Origin: Flavobacterium sp. ov086
GTDB lineage: Bacteria; Bacteroidota; Bacteroidia; Flavobacteriales; Flavobacteriaceae
NCBI RefSeq assembly: GCF_900187965.1
Contig: NZ_FZNL01000002.1
Span: forward strand, 186,001-250,000
Reading direction: 5' to 3'
DNA: 64,000 bases
How positions within the stretch are numbered: position 1 is the first letter of the stretch; each line of letters begins with the position of its first letter. Below, one piece after another: positions 26,678 through 35,325 of the stretch. A program made the position numbers and the translations under genes. The notes under the pieces were generated by a model. It worked only from the letters and a program-made list of their open reading frames with translations, was not told where the DNA came from and ran no database searches.

Positions 26678-29107
26678 ATGAAAAAAGAAATCAATAAAAA
26701 GCTTATTGCGGGTTTATTACTTTGGGGACTGAGTACTGTTCTGAACGCGCAGACGAACAAAGCGGGTAAGGCTAAAATCACGGTTGATGTAAACAATCCG
26801 CGGCATGCAATTTCACCTGCCTTGTTCGGTATTTTTTTCGAAGATATTAACCTTTCTGCCGATGGAGGATTGTATCCGGAAATGATAAGAAACCGTTCGT
26901 TTGAAGATGCTGATATCCTTCAGGATTGGAAGTTTACAAGTACCGATGGCAAAAGTTCGGTTTCGATCAGTAATGCCGATCTTTTCGCAAAACAAGTGAT
27001 ACCGCCATTAAACTCCTTAAATCGCAAAGCATTACTAATTGGAGCTTCCGGTTCTTTTAAACTGGAAAATTCAGGCTACTGGGGCATGAATATGGTGCAG
27101 GGCGAAAGTTATACGCTAAGGTTTGCCGCACGAGCTATCGAAGGTTTTTCTTCTCCTTTAAAAATAAAAATTCTGGATGCGAAAGGCAATGAAATATCAG
27201 CTGCTGAAATAAAAGGAATTACCGGAGACTGGGCGTATTACACTGCAAATCTGAAAATAAGCACAGGCGATCCCAAAGCAAGCCTACAAATTTCAGGTGA
27301 AGGCAATGGGAAACTATTTCTGGATATGGTTTCGCTGCTCCCAGTTAAAACATGGAAAAATCATGGCTTGCGCACCGATCTTTCCGAAGCGCTTGATGCT
27401 CTTCACCCCAAATTTCTGCGCTTCCCGGGAGGTTGCTGGGTTGAAGGTGACGATTTCAAACACATGTACCACTGGAAAAATACAATTGGGAACATTGATA
27501 CACGCACAGCACTCTGGAATATATGGGGTTACAATGCCACTAACGGACTTGGGTTTCATGAATATCTTCAACTTGCCGAAGATTTGGGCGCTGAACCACT
27601 TTATTGTATAAACATTGGAATGTCACACAAAGAAGTAATTCCGCTCGACCAAATGGGACAATGGGTGCAAGATGCGCTTGATGCAATCGAATACGCCAAT
27701 GGACCGGAATCTTCGGTTTGGGGAAGTCTTCGGGCTAAAAACGGACATCCGGAACCATTTAACCTGAAATACATGGAAATAGGGAACGAAAATGGAGGAA
27801 CTCCTTATAACGAACGCTGGCCATTGTTTGTAAAGGCAATTCAGGCAAAATACCCGTACATGAAACTCATTGCCAACGAGTGGGCTGGTGGCCACCCTAA
27901 CGAGCCAAAGCCGGAATTAGTTGATGAGCATTATTACAACAATCCCGATTGGTTTATCTGGAATTCAAATAAATATGACAGCTACGACCGTAATGGCTTC
28001 AAAGTTTTTATTGGCGAATATGCGGTAACTTCAGGCACAGGAAACGGTAACCTTCGCGGTGCAATAGGTGAAGCTGCTTGGATGACGGGCATGGAACGAA
28101 ACTCGGATGTAGTTGTTTTGGGAGCTTATGCACCCTTGTTGTGCAATGCAAACCACAAAGCATGGCCGGTAAACTTAATTAATTTCGACAGCCACCAGTG
28201 GTTTGGCTTGCCAAGCTATTATGTTCAGGAAATGTTTTCAAACAACCAGGGAACGAACGTACTTCCTTTCTCTGTAGAGAATAATCCGGTCATTGAAACT
28301 CCCGTAGGAATGGGTTGTATTGGTTTTGGCACCTGGATGAATTCGGCCGAATTTAAAGATGTTGTGGTTACAGCTCCTAACGGGGAAATTCTGTTTAAAC
28401 CCGATTTTGCAAAACTCGGTAAGGATTGGAGACAAACCGGAAAAGGCGAATGGAGTGTAAAAGATGGAGTTCTCAAACAATCGGCAATAGAACAAGGAGT
28501 GGGGATTTTTATGGGAGATTCTACGTGGAAAGACTACACGATCACTCTGAAAGCTCGCAGGATTTTGGGTGAGAACGGATTCCAGATATTCTTTCACAAT
28601 AGGAATAATGATGAACGTAACCGTTTCGAAGTAGGTGGTTGGAACAATTCTGTTACGCACCTGGAAATGGGTATGTCTATTGCAGAAATGAAAGGAGAAG
28701 CCAAAGCGGAACAATGGTATGATGTGAAAATTGAAATCAAAGGAGGTACCGTAAGGGCCTATCTTGACGGAAAGTTAATGCAGGAAATTTCAGATAAAAC
28801 TATTCCTGTGAAAAGTTTAATTATGAGTGCTGTGAAAGATTCTAAATCGGGTGATGTGATTCTTAAAATTGTAAATGCTTCAGCCAAAGCAATAAAATCA
28901 CAGATTGACCTGAAAGATGCAAAAGTTTTTACCGGGAAAGGAAAAGCCATTGTGCTTACATCTGCCAGTCCATTGGATGAAAATACAATGGAAGAACCTA
29001 CTAAAGTTTCCCCGAAAACAGAAAATGTAAAATTTTCAGGAACAACTATTACACGTTCATTCCCTGGAAATTCATTAACGATATTGCGTTTGGAAACTTT
29101 ACATTAG
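26678..29107 (+). CDS. GH51 alpha-L-arabinofuranosidase
   Basis: Retaining exo-enzyme that removes alpha-L-arabinofuranose from oligosaccharides. Leader MKKEINKKLI...VLNAQ. A GH51 N-terminal strand (SPALFGIFFEDINLSADGGLYPEM) is followed by a CBM4-like insert (about residues 85-220), then the barrel with LRFPGGCWVEGD. Acid/base is Glu371 (EIGNENGG) and nucleophile Glu447 (IGEYAVTSG). A lectin-like domain (about 575-700: STWKDYTITLKARR, GFQIFFHNRN) sits near the C-terminus. At 809 aa it belongs to the long Bacteroidota form. With GH43 and GH127 it would dismantle arabinose side chains. Confidence 0.93.
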   Translation: MKKEINKKLIAGLLLWGLSTVLNAQTNKAGKAKITVDVNNPRHAISPALFGIFFEDINLSADGGLYPEMIRNRSFEDADILQDWKFTSTDGKSSVSISNADLFAKQVIPPLNSLNRKALLIGASGSFKLENSGYWGMNMVQGESYTLRFAARAIEGFSSPLKIKILDAKGNEISAAEIKGITGDWAYYTANLKISTGDPKASLQISGEGNGKLFLDMVSLLPVKTWKNHGLRTDLSEALDALHPKFLRFPGGCWVEGDDFKHMYHWKNTIGNIDTRTALWNIWGYNATNGLGFHEYLQLAEDLGAEPLYCINIGMSHKEVIPLDQMGQWVQDALDAIEYANGPESSVWGSLRAKNGHPEPFNLKYMEIGNENGGTPYNERWPLFVKAIQAKYPYMKLIANEWAGGHPNEPKPELVDEHYYNNPDWFIWNSNKYDSYDRNGFKVFIGEYAVTSGTGNGNLRGAIGEAAWMTGMERNSDVVVLGAYAPLLCNANHKAWPVNLINFDSHQWFGLPSYYVQEMFSNNQGTNVLPFSVENNPVIETPVGMGCIGFGTWMNSAEFKDVVVTAPNGEILFKPDFAKLGKDWRQTGKGEWSVKDGVLKQSAIEQGVGIFMGDSTWKDYTITLKARRILGENGFQIFFHNRNNDERNRFEVGGWNNSVTHLEMGMSIAEMKGEAKAEQWYDVKIEIKGGTVRAYLDGKLMQEISDKTIPVKSLIMSAVKDSKSGDVILKIVNASAKAIKSQIDLKDAKVFTGKGKAIVLTSASPLDENTMEEPTKVSPKTENVKFSGTTITRSFPGNSLTILRLETLH

Positions 29108-29158
29108 ATGATGACAGGCAGTCAAAAAATAGAGTTAAATATAAAAAAGTAACTTTCT

Positions 29159-31219
29159 ATGAGGTTTCATTATATAAAAATAAATAAGATTAATCTTTGG
29201 TGCTTGGCGTTACTTTCATGCTTTTTTAGTATTTCCGGAAGTGCTCAGAATTTATATGTCGGGGCAAACTATCATCCACATGATGATAAGAATCCTGAAA
29301 AAATAAAGAAAGACATTCAGCTAATGAAAGCTGCAGGGCTGAGTGTAGTCCGTATGGGACATTTGGCCTGGGATAGCTACGAACCATCGGAAGGAAAATT
29401 TGATTTTGAATGGTTTGATACTGTTATGGATCAGATGGGACAAGCCGGTATTAAAGTAATTTTAGACATAGCTATTCGACCTGCGCCGATATGGTTACAT
29501 CAAAAACACCCTTCTATTGATGTTACAAATCCTGAGGGTAATGCACAATATCCAAACCATCGCTACATGGACGATGTTGGTGATCCGATGTTTCAAAAAT
29601 ATGCTTTACGCTTTACGGATACATTGAGTAAACATTATGCAAAACATCCTGCACTATTGGCTTTTGGCATTGATAATGAATCCGGTGACGGACCAATATC
29701 TTATTCAGAAACAGTAAGAAAAAGATTCGTAGTATGGTTGACAAAGAAATATTCTACGGTTGATAATTTAAACAATGCCTGGGCTACCCAGCGCTGGTCA
29801 AGGAGGATTAATCAATTTGATGAAGTTGGATTGCCGGTAACAGGACCTAAAAACGGTGCACCTGAAAAAATATTGGATTTCAGACGATTTATTTCTGATG
29901 AAATAAATCAGTTCTTATTTAAAGTCCTTGATAAAGTAAACCAAAATGCGCCAGGTGTTTTAACCAATACAAATGCCTGGTATTATAGTTCAATGCGCTA
30001 TTTTGACTATTCAGATATTGCTTATTCCGGTAAAATGACCCGCCAGGGCGAAGGCTTTTATCCGGGCAACACATTATTGACTAACTGGGGAGTTATAAAT
30101 TCATTATTTGGGATCTCGCGTATTCAATTTGAAAGTAGAAATCCTTTCTGGTGCAGTGAATTTACAACAATGACAGCCGTACCCAATTCAATCCGTAAAT
30201 CGGCTTATGCCAGTTTGATGTACGGCAATCAGATGGTTTGTGGTTGGACATGGCAAAGCATGCATTCCGGAGAAGAACAGTATCTGGAAGGTATGATCGA
30301 CTGGGACGGAATTCCTAACCGAAAATATGAAGAGTATAAAAAAATTGCAACAGAATTTAAAAAAATCGAGAAGTTTTTTCCTTATAAATCCCAGGCAGAA
30401 GTAGGTATGGCATTCTCGTTTCCAAGCCAGATGGCAAGCGATGCTTTCCCCGAAAAACAAGAGGACCAGCTTAAGGCTTGCTTTGACCTGTTTTATTTCC
30501 GTAACATGGATGCCCGCATTGTAGAGATAAGCAAAAGTGCCCTAAATTATAAGTTACTTTTTGTACCAGGAGTAGCCGTGATGGATGAAAAAACCGCTGA
30601 TAAGATTCGGGGATTTGTTAAAAATGGCGGAACGGTTGTTATGACAAACAATTCGGCTATTGTTGACGAAACTGGAAAGGTATTTTCCAGCACTCGTCCA
30701 GGCATGCTAAGCGATGTATTTGGCATTCGTGTAGGAAGTTTCGAAGAGACCGAAATGTTGAATGAGATTTCCAGAAAATCCTATAAAGGAAAAAAAATAG
30801 AGTTTACTTACAATGGGAAAACTACTGATCTGGAATCCGAAAGGTTTGATATTATAGAACCAAAAGGAGCACAGGTTATTGGAAGTTTAACCAGCTTAGA
30901 CAAGGATTATCCCATAATGACCAAAAACAAGTATGGCAAAGGCCAGGCAATTTATGTGGGGCTTCCGGCGAATGGCAATGTATTGAATCTCTTGCTTGAT
31001 GATCTCATAAAGGAGCTGGGTATTAAAAAAGGTCCCGAAGTGCCTAATGGCGTAATGGCAAGGCAGATAGATAAAAAACATTATTTGTATTTGAACGTGA
31101 CGGGAGAAGCCAAAGAAATACAGATGAAAACAAAATCGAGAAGTCTTCTTTTGGATAAAGATTATGTGGGGAATTTTACAATTAAGCCTTATGAACCGGA
31201 GTTTATTGAATTAAAATAA
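29159..31219 (+). CDS. GH42 beta-galactosidase, first copy
   Basis: Retaining exo-beta-galactosidase. Leader MRFHYIKINK...SGSAQ, probably periplasmic. The barrel has YVGANYHPHDD, the acid/base Glu174 (IDNESG) and nucleophile Glu334 (FWCSEF). Residues about 420-610 form the GH42 trimerisation domain (flavodoxin-like; LLFVPGVAVMDEKTADKI), then a small beta-domain. Likely takes off beta-galactose uncovered by the fucosidase. It differs strongly from the second GH42 at 44236, so the two are not recent duplicates. Confidence 0.92.
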   Translation: MRFHYIKINKINLWCLALLSCFFSISGSAQNLYVGANYHPHDDKNPEKIKKDIQLMKAAGLSVVRMGHLAWDSYEPSEGKFDFEWFDTVMDQMGQAGIKVILDIAIRPAPIWLHQKHPSIDVTNPEGNAQYPNHRYMDDVGDPMFQKYALRFTDTLSKHYAKHPALLAFGIDNESGDGPISYSETVRKRFVVWLTKKYSTVDNLNNAWATQRWSRRINQFDEVGLPVTGPKNGAPEKILDFRRFISDEINQFLFKVLDKVNQNAPGVLTNTNAWYYSSMRYFDYSDIAYSGKMTRQGEGFYPGNTLLTNWGVINSLFGISRIQFESRNPFWCSEFTTMTAVPNSIRKSAYASLMYGNQMVCGWTWQSMHSGEEQYLEGMIDWDGIPNRKYEEYKKIATEFKKIEKFFPYKSQAEVGMAFSFPSQMASDAFPEKQEDQLKACFDLFYFRNMDARIVEISKSALNYKLLFVPGVAVMDEKTADKIRGFVKNGGTVVMTNNSAIVDETGKVFSSTRPGMLSDVFGIRVGSFEETEMLNEISRKSYKGKKIEFTYNGKTTDLESERFDIIEPKGAQVIGSLTSLDKDYPIMTKNKYGKGQAIYVGLPANGNVLNLLLDDLIKELGIKKGPEVPNGVMARQIDKKHYLYLNVTGEAKEIQMKTKSRSLLLDKDYVGNFTIKPYEPEFIELK

Positions 31220-31258
31220 GGTATTGAGCTGTGCTTGTGCTGCTTGTGTATACTACGG

Positions 31259-31457
31259 TTATAGGAGTTCCAAAGGAAGATATATGCTTGAAATTACTTG
31301 GAAAAAAATAAAGATAATTTTAGAATTAAAAAGACGGTGATGCTTGGCAGTAAAGAGAAAATTATCCTGGCAAGCTAATCCGGAATCATTAGTTATAAAA
31401 AAAACAAATAGCGTTCCTTATGATATTGCAGTGGTTTTTAAAATATTATTAGAGTAG
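31259..31457 (+). pseudogene. Remnant of a GH29 gene 3' end (scrap 2, about 200 bp)
   Basis: This stretch aligns along its whole length with the last 194 bases of the GH29 gene (26418-26611): GCTTGAAATT, CTTGGCAGTAAAGAGAAA and GATATTGCAGT are shared. Frameshifts and stops break it. It occupies most of the 304-base gap between GH42 and GH127; the remaining 65 bases before GH127 are AT-rich leader. Confidence 0.88.
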
Positions 31458-31523
31458 TTATTTTTAAATTCATTGGGAAAGTTTCAAATAATAATGCAAT
31501 TTTTCTAATATTCAAATTTCAAT

Positions 31524-33374
31524 ATGAAAAATAAAATAAAATATATTGGGTTGGTTTTGTTTGTTTGTCAGACGATTTTTGGACAATCATTCCTTGACAA
31601 GGCGAAGCAGCCCATTGCATTTTTAAATAAGGATGTTATTTTGTCTGAGTCCTGGATAAAGCAGCGGGAGACTGTCAATACAAAGTACATTTATCAGTTT
31701 GATACGGATAGGCTATTACACAATTTTAGGATAAATGCCGGAATTGAATCAAAAGCGAAACCACTTGAAGGCTGGGAGTCGCCTAAGGTGGGATTGCGCG
31801 GGCATTTTGTAGGTCATTATTTGTCGGCTTGTGCTTCTTTGATTGAAAAAACGGGGGATACTTTGCTTCAAAAACGTGTTAAATATATGGTTGATGCGCT
31901 TGAAGAGTGTCAGCAAAAACTTGGTGGAAAATACCTGAGCGCATTCCCCGAAAAAGATTTTACAACATTGGAGACACAATTTAGCGGAGTTTGGGCACCA
32001 TACTATACCTATCATAAAATGATGCAGGGAATGCTCGATGTTTATAAGGTAACCGGAAATAAAAAAGCCTATACAATAGTCGTTAATATGGCTGCTTATG
32101 TAAAAGAGCGTATGGATAAACTTTCGCCTGAAACTATTGAAAAAATGTTATATACTCCGCAGGCAAATCCCGCAAATGAAGTGGGTGGGATGAATGATGT
32201 ATTACAGAATTTATTTGAAATTTCTAAAGATTCAGCTCATTATAGATTGGCTTGTCTTTTTGACCGTAAATGGTTCAGCCAGCCATTGTATGAGGGGAAA
32301 GATATTTTGTCTGGTTTGCATTCTAATACTCATTTGCCTTTGATAATTGGGTTTGCCAAACGGTATGAAAATACCGGTGACAGCTATTACCGTGATGTTG
32401 TTTCTCATTTTTGGGATATGTTGGAACATCATCATTGTTATGTGAATGGTTCCAGTAGTGGTCCAAGGCCTATTGCTACAACTCCAACTGCTCAAACTTC
32501 AGAACATTGGGGAAAACCGGATTGTTTAAGTACAACTCTTACTGACAGAACATCTGAATCATGTGTTTCACATAACACTCAAAAAATTACAAGTACTTTG
32601 TTTCGTTGGACTGCCCAACCCGAATATGCTGATGTATATATGAATACGCTTTATAATTCTGTTTTTGCACTACAAAATGCCGAAACCGGATGGAATGTTT
32701 ATTCCTTGCCATTGGGTTCTCCTAATAAGAAGGGATTTGCCAGTCCCAATGAGTTTTTTTGTTGTAACGGAACAACTATTGAAGCGTTTACGAACTTAAA
32801 TGCTAATATTTATTTTCATAATAATGATAACCTTTGGGTAAATTTGTATGTTCCTTCCACTTTGAAATGGAAATCTAAAGGGATTACGTTGTCACAGTCA
32901 TCCGATTTTCCGGATAATTCAATTGTAAAATTTAACATAACGACTGATAAAACAACGCCATTTGCATTGAAATTATTTATTCCATCCTGGGCTGATAAAC
33001 AAACTCAGGTTTTGGTAAACGGAGAACTCATTACAACTCATGTAACTCCGATGTCTTATTTTATAATTGACAGAAAGTGGAAAAATGGAGATAAGATAGA
33101 AATACGTTTTAATTATCATTTTGATTTAAAAAAAATACCTGATAATCCAAATGTAGTTGCACTGTTTTATGGGCCGGTTTTATTAGCATTTCAAGTTAAT
33201 GAAGAAACAATATTAAAAGGAAGTGAGCCAGATATTTTGAAAAATATATCTAAACGAGAGAATTCTATGTCATTCACATTGAAAAATAATGGAAAAGAAT
33301 ATACGCTTTTGCCTTTTTACAAAGTAAGTAATGAGTCATATGGAGTGTATGCGACTATCCGAAATGAGTATTAG
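31524..33374 (+). CDS. GH127-type beta-L-arabinofuranosidase (DUF1680)
   Basis: Cysteine-dependent retaining enzyme that hydrolyses beta-L-arabinofuranosyl bonds. Leader MKNKIKYIGL...TIFGQS. The (alpha/alpha)6 barrel carries YHKMMQGMLD and NEVGGMNDVL. The zinc-binding and nucleophile set of the family is complete: Glu345 and Cys347 in SESC, Cys413-Cys414 in EFFCCNG, one of which is the nucleophile. C-terminal beta-sandwiches follow. Related GH146 enzymes share the layout, so GH146 is the main alternative. Beta-L-arabinofuranose caps the arabinose side chains of nightshade-family xyloglucan and occurs in other plant arabinans. Confidence 0.9.
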   Translation: MKNKIKYIGLVLFVCQTIFGQSFLDKAKQPIAFLNKDVILSESWIKQRETVNTKYIYQFDTDRLLHNFRINAGIESKAKPLEGWESPKVGLRGHFVGHYLSACASLIEKTGDTLLQKRVKYMVDALEECQQKLGGKYLSAFPEKDFTTLETQFSGVWAPYYTYHKMMQGMLDVYKVTGNKKAYTIVVNMAAYVKERMDKLSPETIEKMLYTPQANPANEVGGMNDVLQNLFEISKDSAHYRLACLFDRKWFSQPLYEGKDILSGLHSNTHLPLIIGFAKRYENTGDSYYRDVVSHFWDMLEHHHCYVNGSSSGPRPIATTPTAQTSEHWGKPDCLSTTLTDRTSESCVSHNTQKITSTLFRWTAQPEYADVYMNTLYNSVFALQNAETGWNVYSLPLGSPNKKGFASPNEFFCCNGTTIEAFTNLNANIYFHNNDNLWVNLYVPSTLKWKSKGITLSQSSDFPDNSIVKFNITTDKTTPFALKLFIPSWADKQTQVLVNGELITTHVTPMSYFIIDRKWKNGDKIEIRFNYHFDLKKIPDNPNVVALFYGPVLLAFQVNEETILKGSEPDILKNISKRENSMSFTLKNNGKEYTLLPFYKVSNESYGVYATIRNEY

Positions 33375-33459
33375 GGATTAGCTTATGTACTTAATACCAA
33401 ATGATTTAAAACTAAAATAGAAAATTATAAGATTTTTTTTTAACCTAATTAAAATAAAA

Positions 33460-35238
33460 ATGAAATTTAAACTTACCTTGTTTTTGGCAGTTGTCTTTAG
33501 TGTTACAAATGCACAAACAACCCCAAAATACCACCAATGGGCATCAACACCACCTCTTGGATGGAACAGTTGGGATTGTTTTGGAACAACCATTACGGAA
33601 CAGCAGGTAAAAGAACAGGCCGATGCGATGGCAAAATACCTTTTACCCAGCGGATACAACTATCTCACAGTAGATATTCAATGGTATGAGCCTGAATCAA
33701 AAGGACATGCTTACGACCCCAAAGCGATGCTCACCATGGATGAATATGGCCGCTTAACTCCCGGGCTGAAAAAATTTCCTTCAGCTGCTGATGGAAAAGG
33801 ATTTAAACACCTTGCCGACTATGTGCACTCCAAAGGACTAAAATTCGGTATTCATATTATGCGTGGAATTCCTCGTCAGGCTGTCGAAAAAAATACGCCT
33901 GTACTCGGGACAAACGTAAAAGCCCAGGATATTGCCATTAAAAGCTCTACTTGTGGATGGAATCCTGATATGTACGGCGTTAATGCCAATAGCCCTGAAG
34001 GTCAGGCTTACTATAATTCTATTGTACAGATGTATGCCAACTGGGGAGTGGATTTTATCAAGTGCGACGATATTTCACGCCCTTATGATAATATACAAGA
34101 AGCAGAAATTGAGGCTCTCCGCAAAGCAATAGACAAAAGTGGGAGGCATATTCTGTTAAGTTTATCTCCGGGAGCAACGCCGGTTAAAATGGGCGAACAT
34201 GTTATGAATCACGCCAATATGTGGCGTATCACTGATGATTTTTGGGATCGCTGGGGATTGTTGCAAGGCATGTTTGAGCGACTGGATGTTTGGACTCCTT
34301 TTCGTGGACCCGGACATTTCCCAGATGCCGATATGCTGCCTATTGGAATTGTTGAATTTAAACGCCCAACGAATTTCACCAAAAATGAACAATATACACT
34401 TATGAGTCTTTGGGCTATTGGTCGTTCGCCACTTATTTTTGGTGGAGATATGACCAAGCTAGACGATTTTACCAAGGAAATGCTCACCAATCCCGAAATG
34501 CTCAAAGTAAATCAACACAGCATAAATAACCGTCAGGTATCACGTGAAAAGAATTTAATAGTATGGACGGCCGATGTGCCTAACAGCAAAGATAAATATG
34601 TGGCCCTTTTCAACGCGCAAACCAGAGGAGAAAATCTTGATTTAAACAATGCCGATTATGTAAGTCCAATAATTGCCGGTAAAGGAAGTTCGCAAAAGGT
34701 AGAAGTATCGGTAAAAGGGGGTAAAAAACTTGTTCTCTTTGTGAAAGATGGCGGAAACACTAATGATTGGGATCATATCGTTTGGGTCGATCCAGTACTT
34801 CACGGCCCCAAAGGCGATTTAAAACTGACTAGCCTCAAATGGCTGGGCGCAACTTCGGGCTGGGGAGAAGCGAATGTCAACCGTACCTGCGACAATAACC
34901 CAATTATTATAAATAATGAAAAACGAGAGGGAATTGGTGCTCATGCAGAGTCTGTGGTCGTTTATGAGTTGCCTGAAGGATATGATTCTTTTACAGCAAC
35001 CGGCTACGTAACAACAGAAATAGGCTCAGTGAATTTTGGAGTTTTGGTTGATAAGGGAACATTAGATTTTCCCGACAAGGCCAATGTAAAAGTAAACTTT
35101 GAAGCTATTAATATAAAAGGCAAAGTAAAAGTGCGTGATTTGTGGAATCACAAAGATCTGGGAACTTTTGATGGGAGCTTTGAGCGTGAATTGCCGCAAC
35201 ATGGGGCAGGACTATATAGGATAACTCCTTTGCGTTAA
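33460..35238 (+). CDS. GH27 exo-glycosidase with Ile73 (possible beta-L-arabinopyranosidase), C-terminal NPCBM
   Basis: Second GH27, domain order reversed: barrel first (STPPLGWNSWDCF), NPCBM last (about residues 455-560, GIGAHAESVVVYE). Nucleophile Asp203 (FIKCDD) and acid/base Asp260, four after Arg256, are present. The galactose-binding Asp pair found in galactosidases is Asp72-Ile73 here (TVDIQW), whereas the first GH27 has Asp315-Asp316. Loss of this Asp is, as I recall, what separates GH27 beta-L-arabinopyranosidases from alpha-galactosidases, because arabinopyranose lacks the C6 hydroxymethyl. Arabinopyranosidase is thus plausible but unproven. Leader ends in NAQ, so periplasmic. Confidence 0.88.
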   Translation: MKFKLTLFLAVVFSVTNAQTTPKYHQWASTPPLGWNSWDCFGTTITEQQVKEQADAMAKYLLPSGYNYLTVDIQWYEPESKGHAYDPKAMLTMDEYGRLTPGLKKFPSAADGKGFKHLADYVHSKGLKFGIHIMRGIPRQAVEKNTPVLGTNVKAQDIAIKSSTCGWNPDMYGVNANSPEGQAYYNSIVQMYANWGVDFIKCDDISRPYDNIQEAEIEALRKAIDKSGRHILLSLSPGATPVKMGEHVMNHANMWRITDDFWDRWGLLQGMFERLDVWTPFRGPGHFPDADMLPIGIVEFKRPTNFTKNEQYTLMSLWAIGRSPLIFGGDMTKLDDFTKEMLTNPEMLKVNQHSINNRQVSREKNLIVWTADVPNSKDKYVALFNAQTRGENLDLNNADYVSPIIAGKGSSQKVEVSVKGGKKLVLFVKDGGNTNDWDHIVWVDPVLHGPKGDLKLTSLKWLGATSGWGEANVNRTCDNNPIIINNEKREGIGAHAESVVVYELPEGYDSFTATGYVTTEIGSVNFGVLVDKGTLDFPDKANVKVNFEAINIKGKVKVRDLWNHKDLGTFDGSFERELPQHGAGLYRITPLR

Positions 35239-35325
35239 TACCTTCAAAAGTATAACTGAATTTCTTCTCGCCATGCAAAATTGGTTATAATATCAAATAA
35301 AAATTAGAAATATAAACACAACAAA

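Noticed and set aside
28238..28714. 158-codon open frame on the minus strand inside GH51
   Set aside because: Shadow of the GH51 gene; composition and start are not gene-like.
31259..31457. A small gene between GH42 and GH127
   Set aside because: All frames are broken; the stretch is explained by decay of a GH29 3' end.
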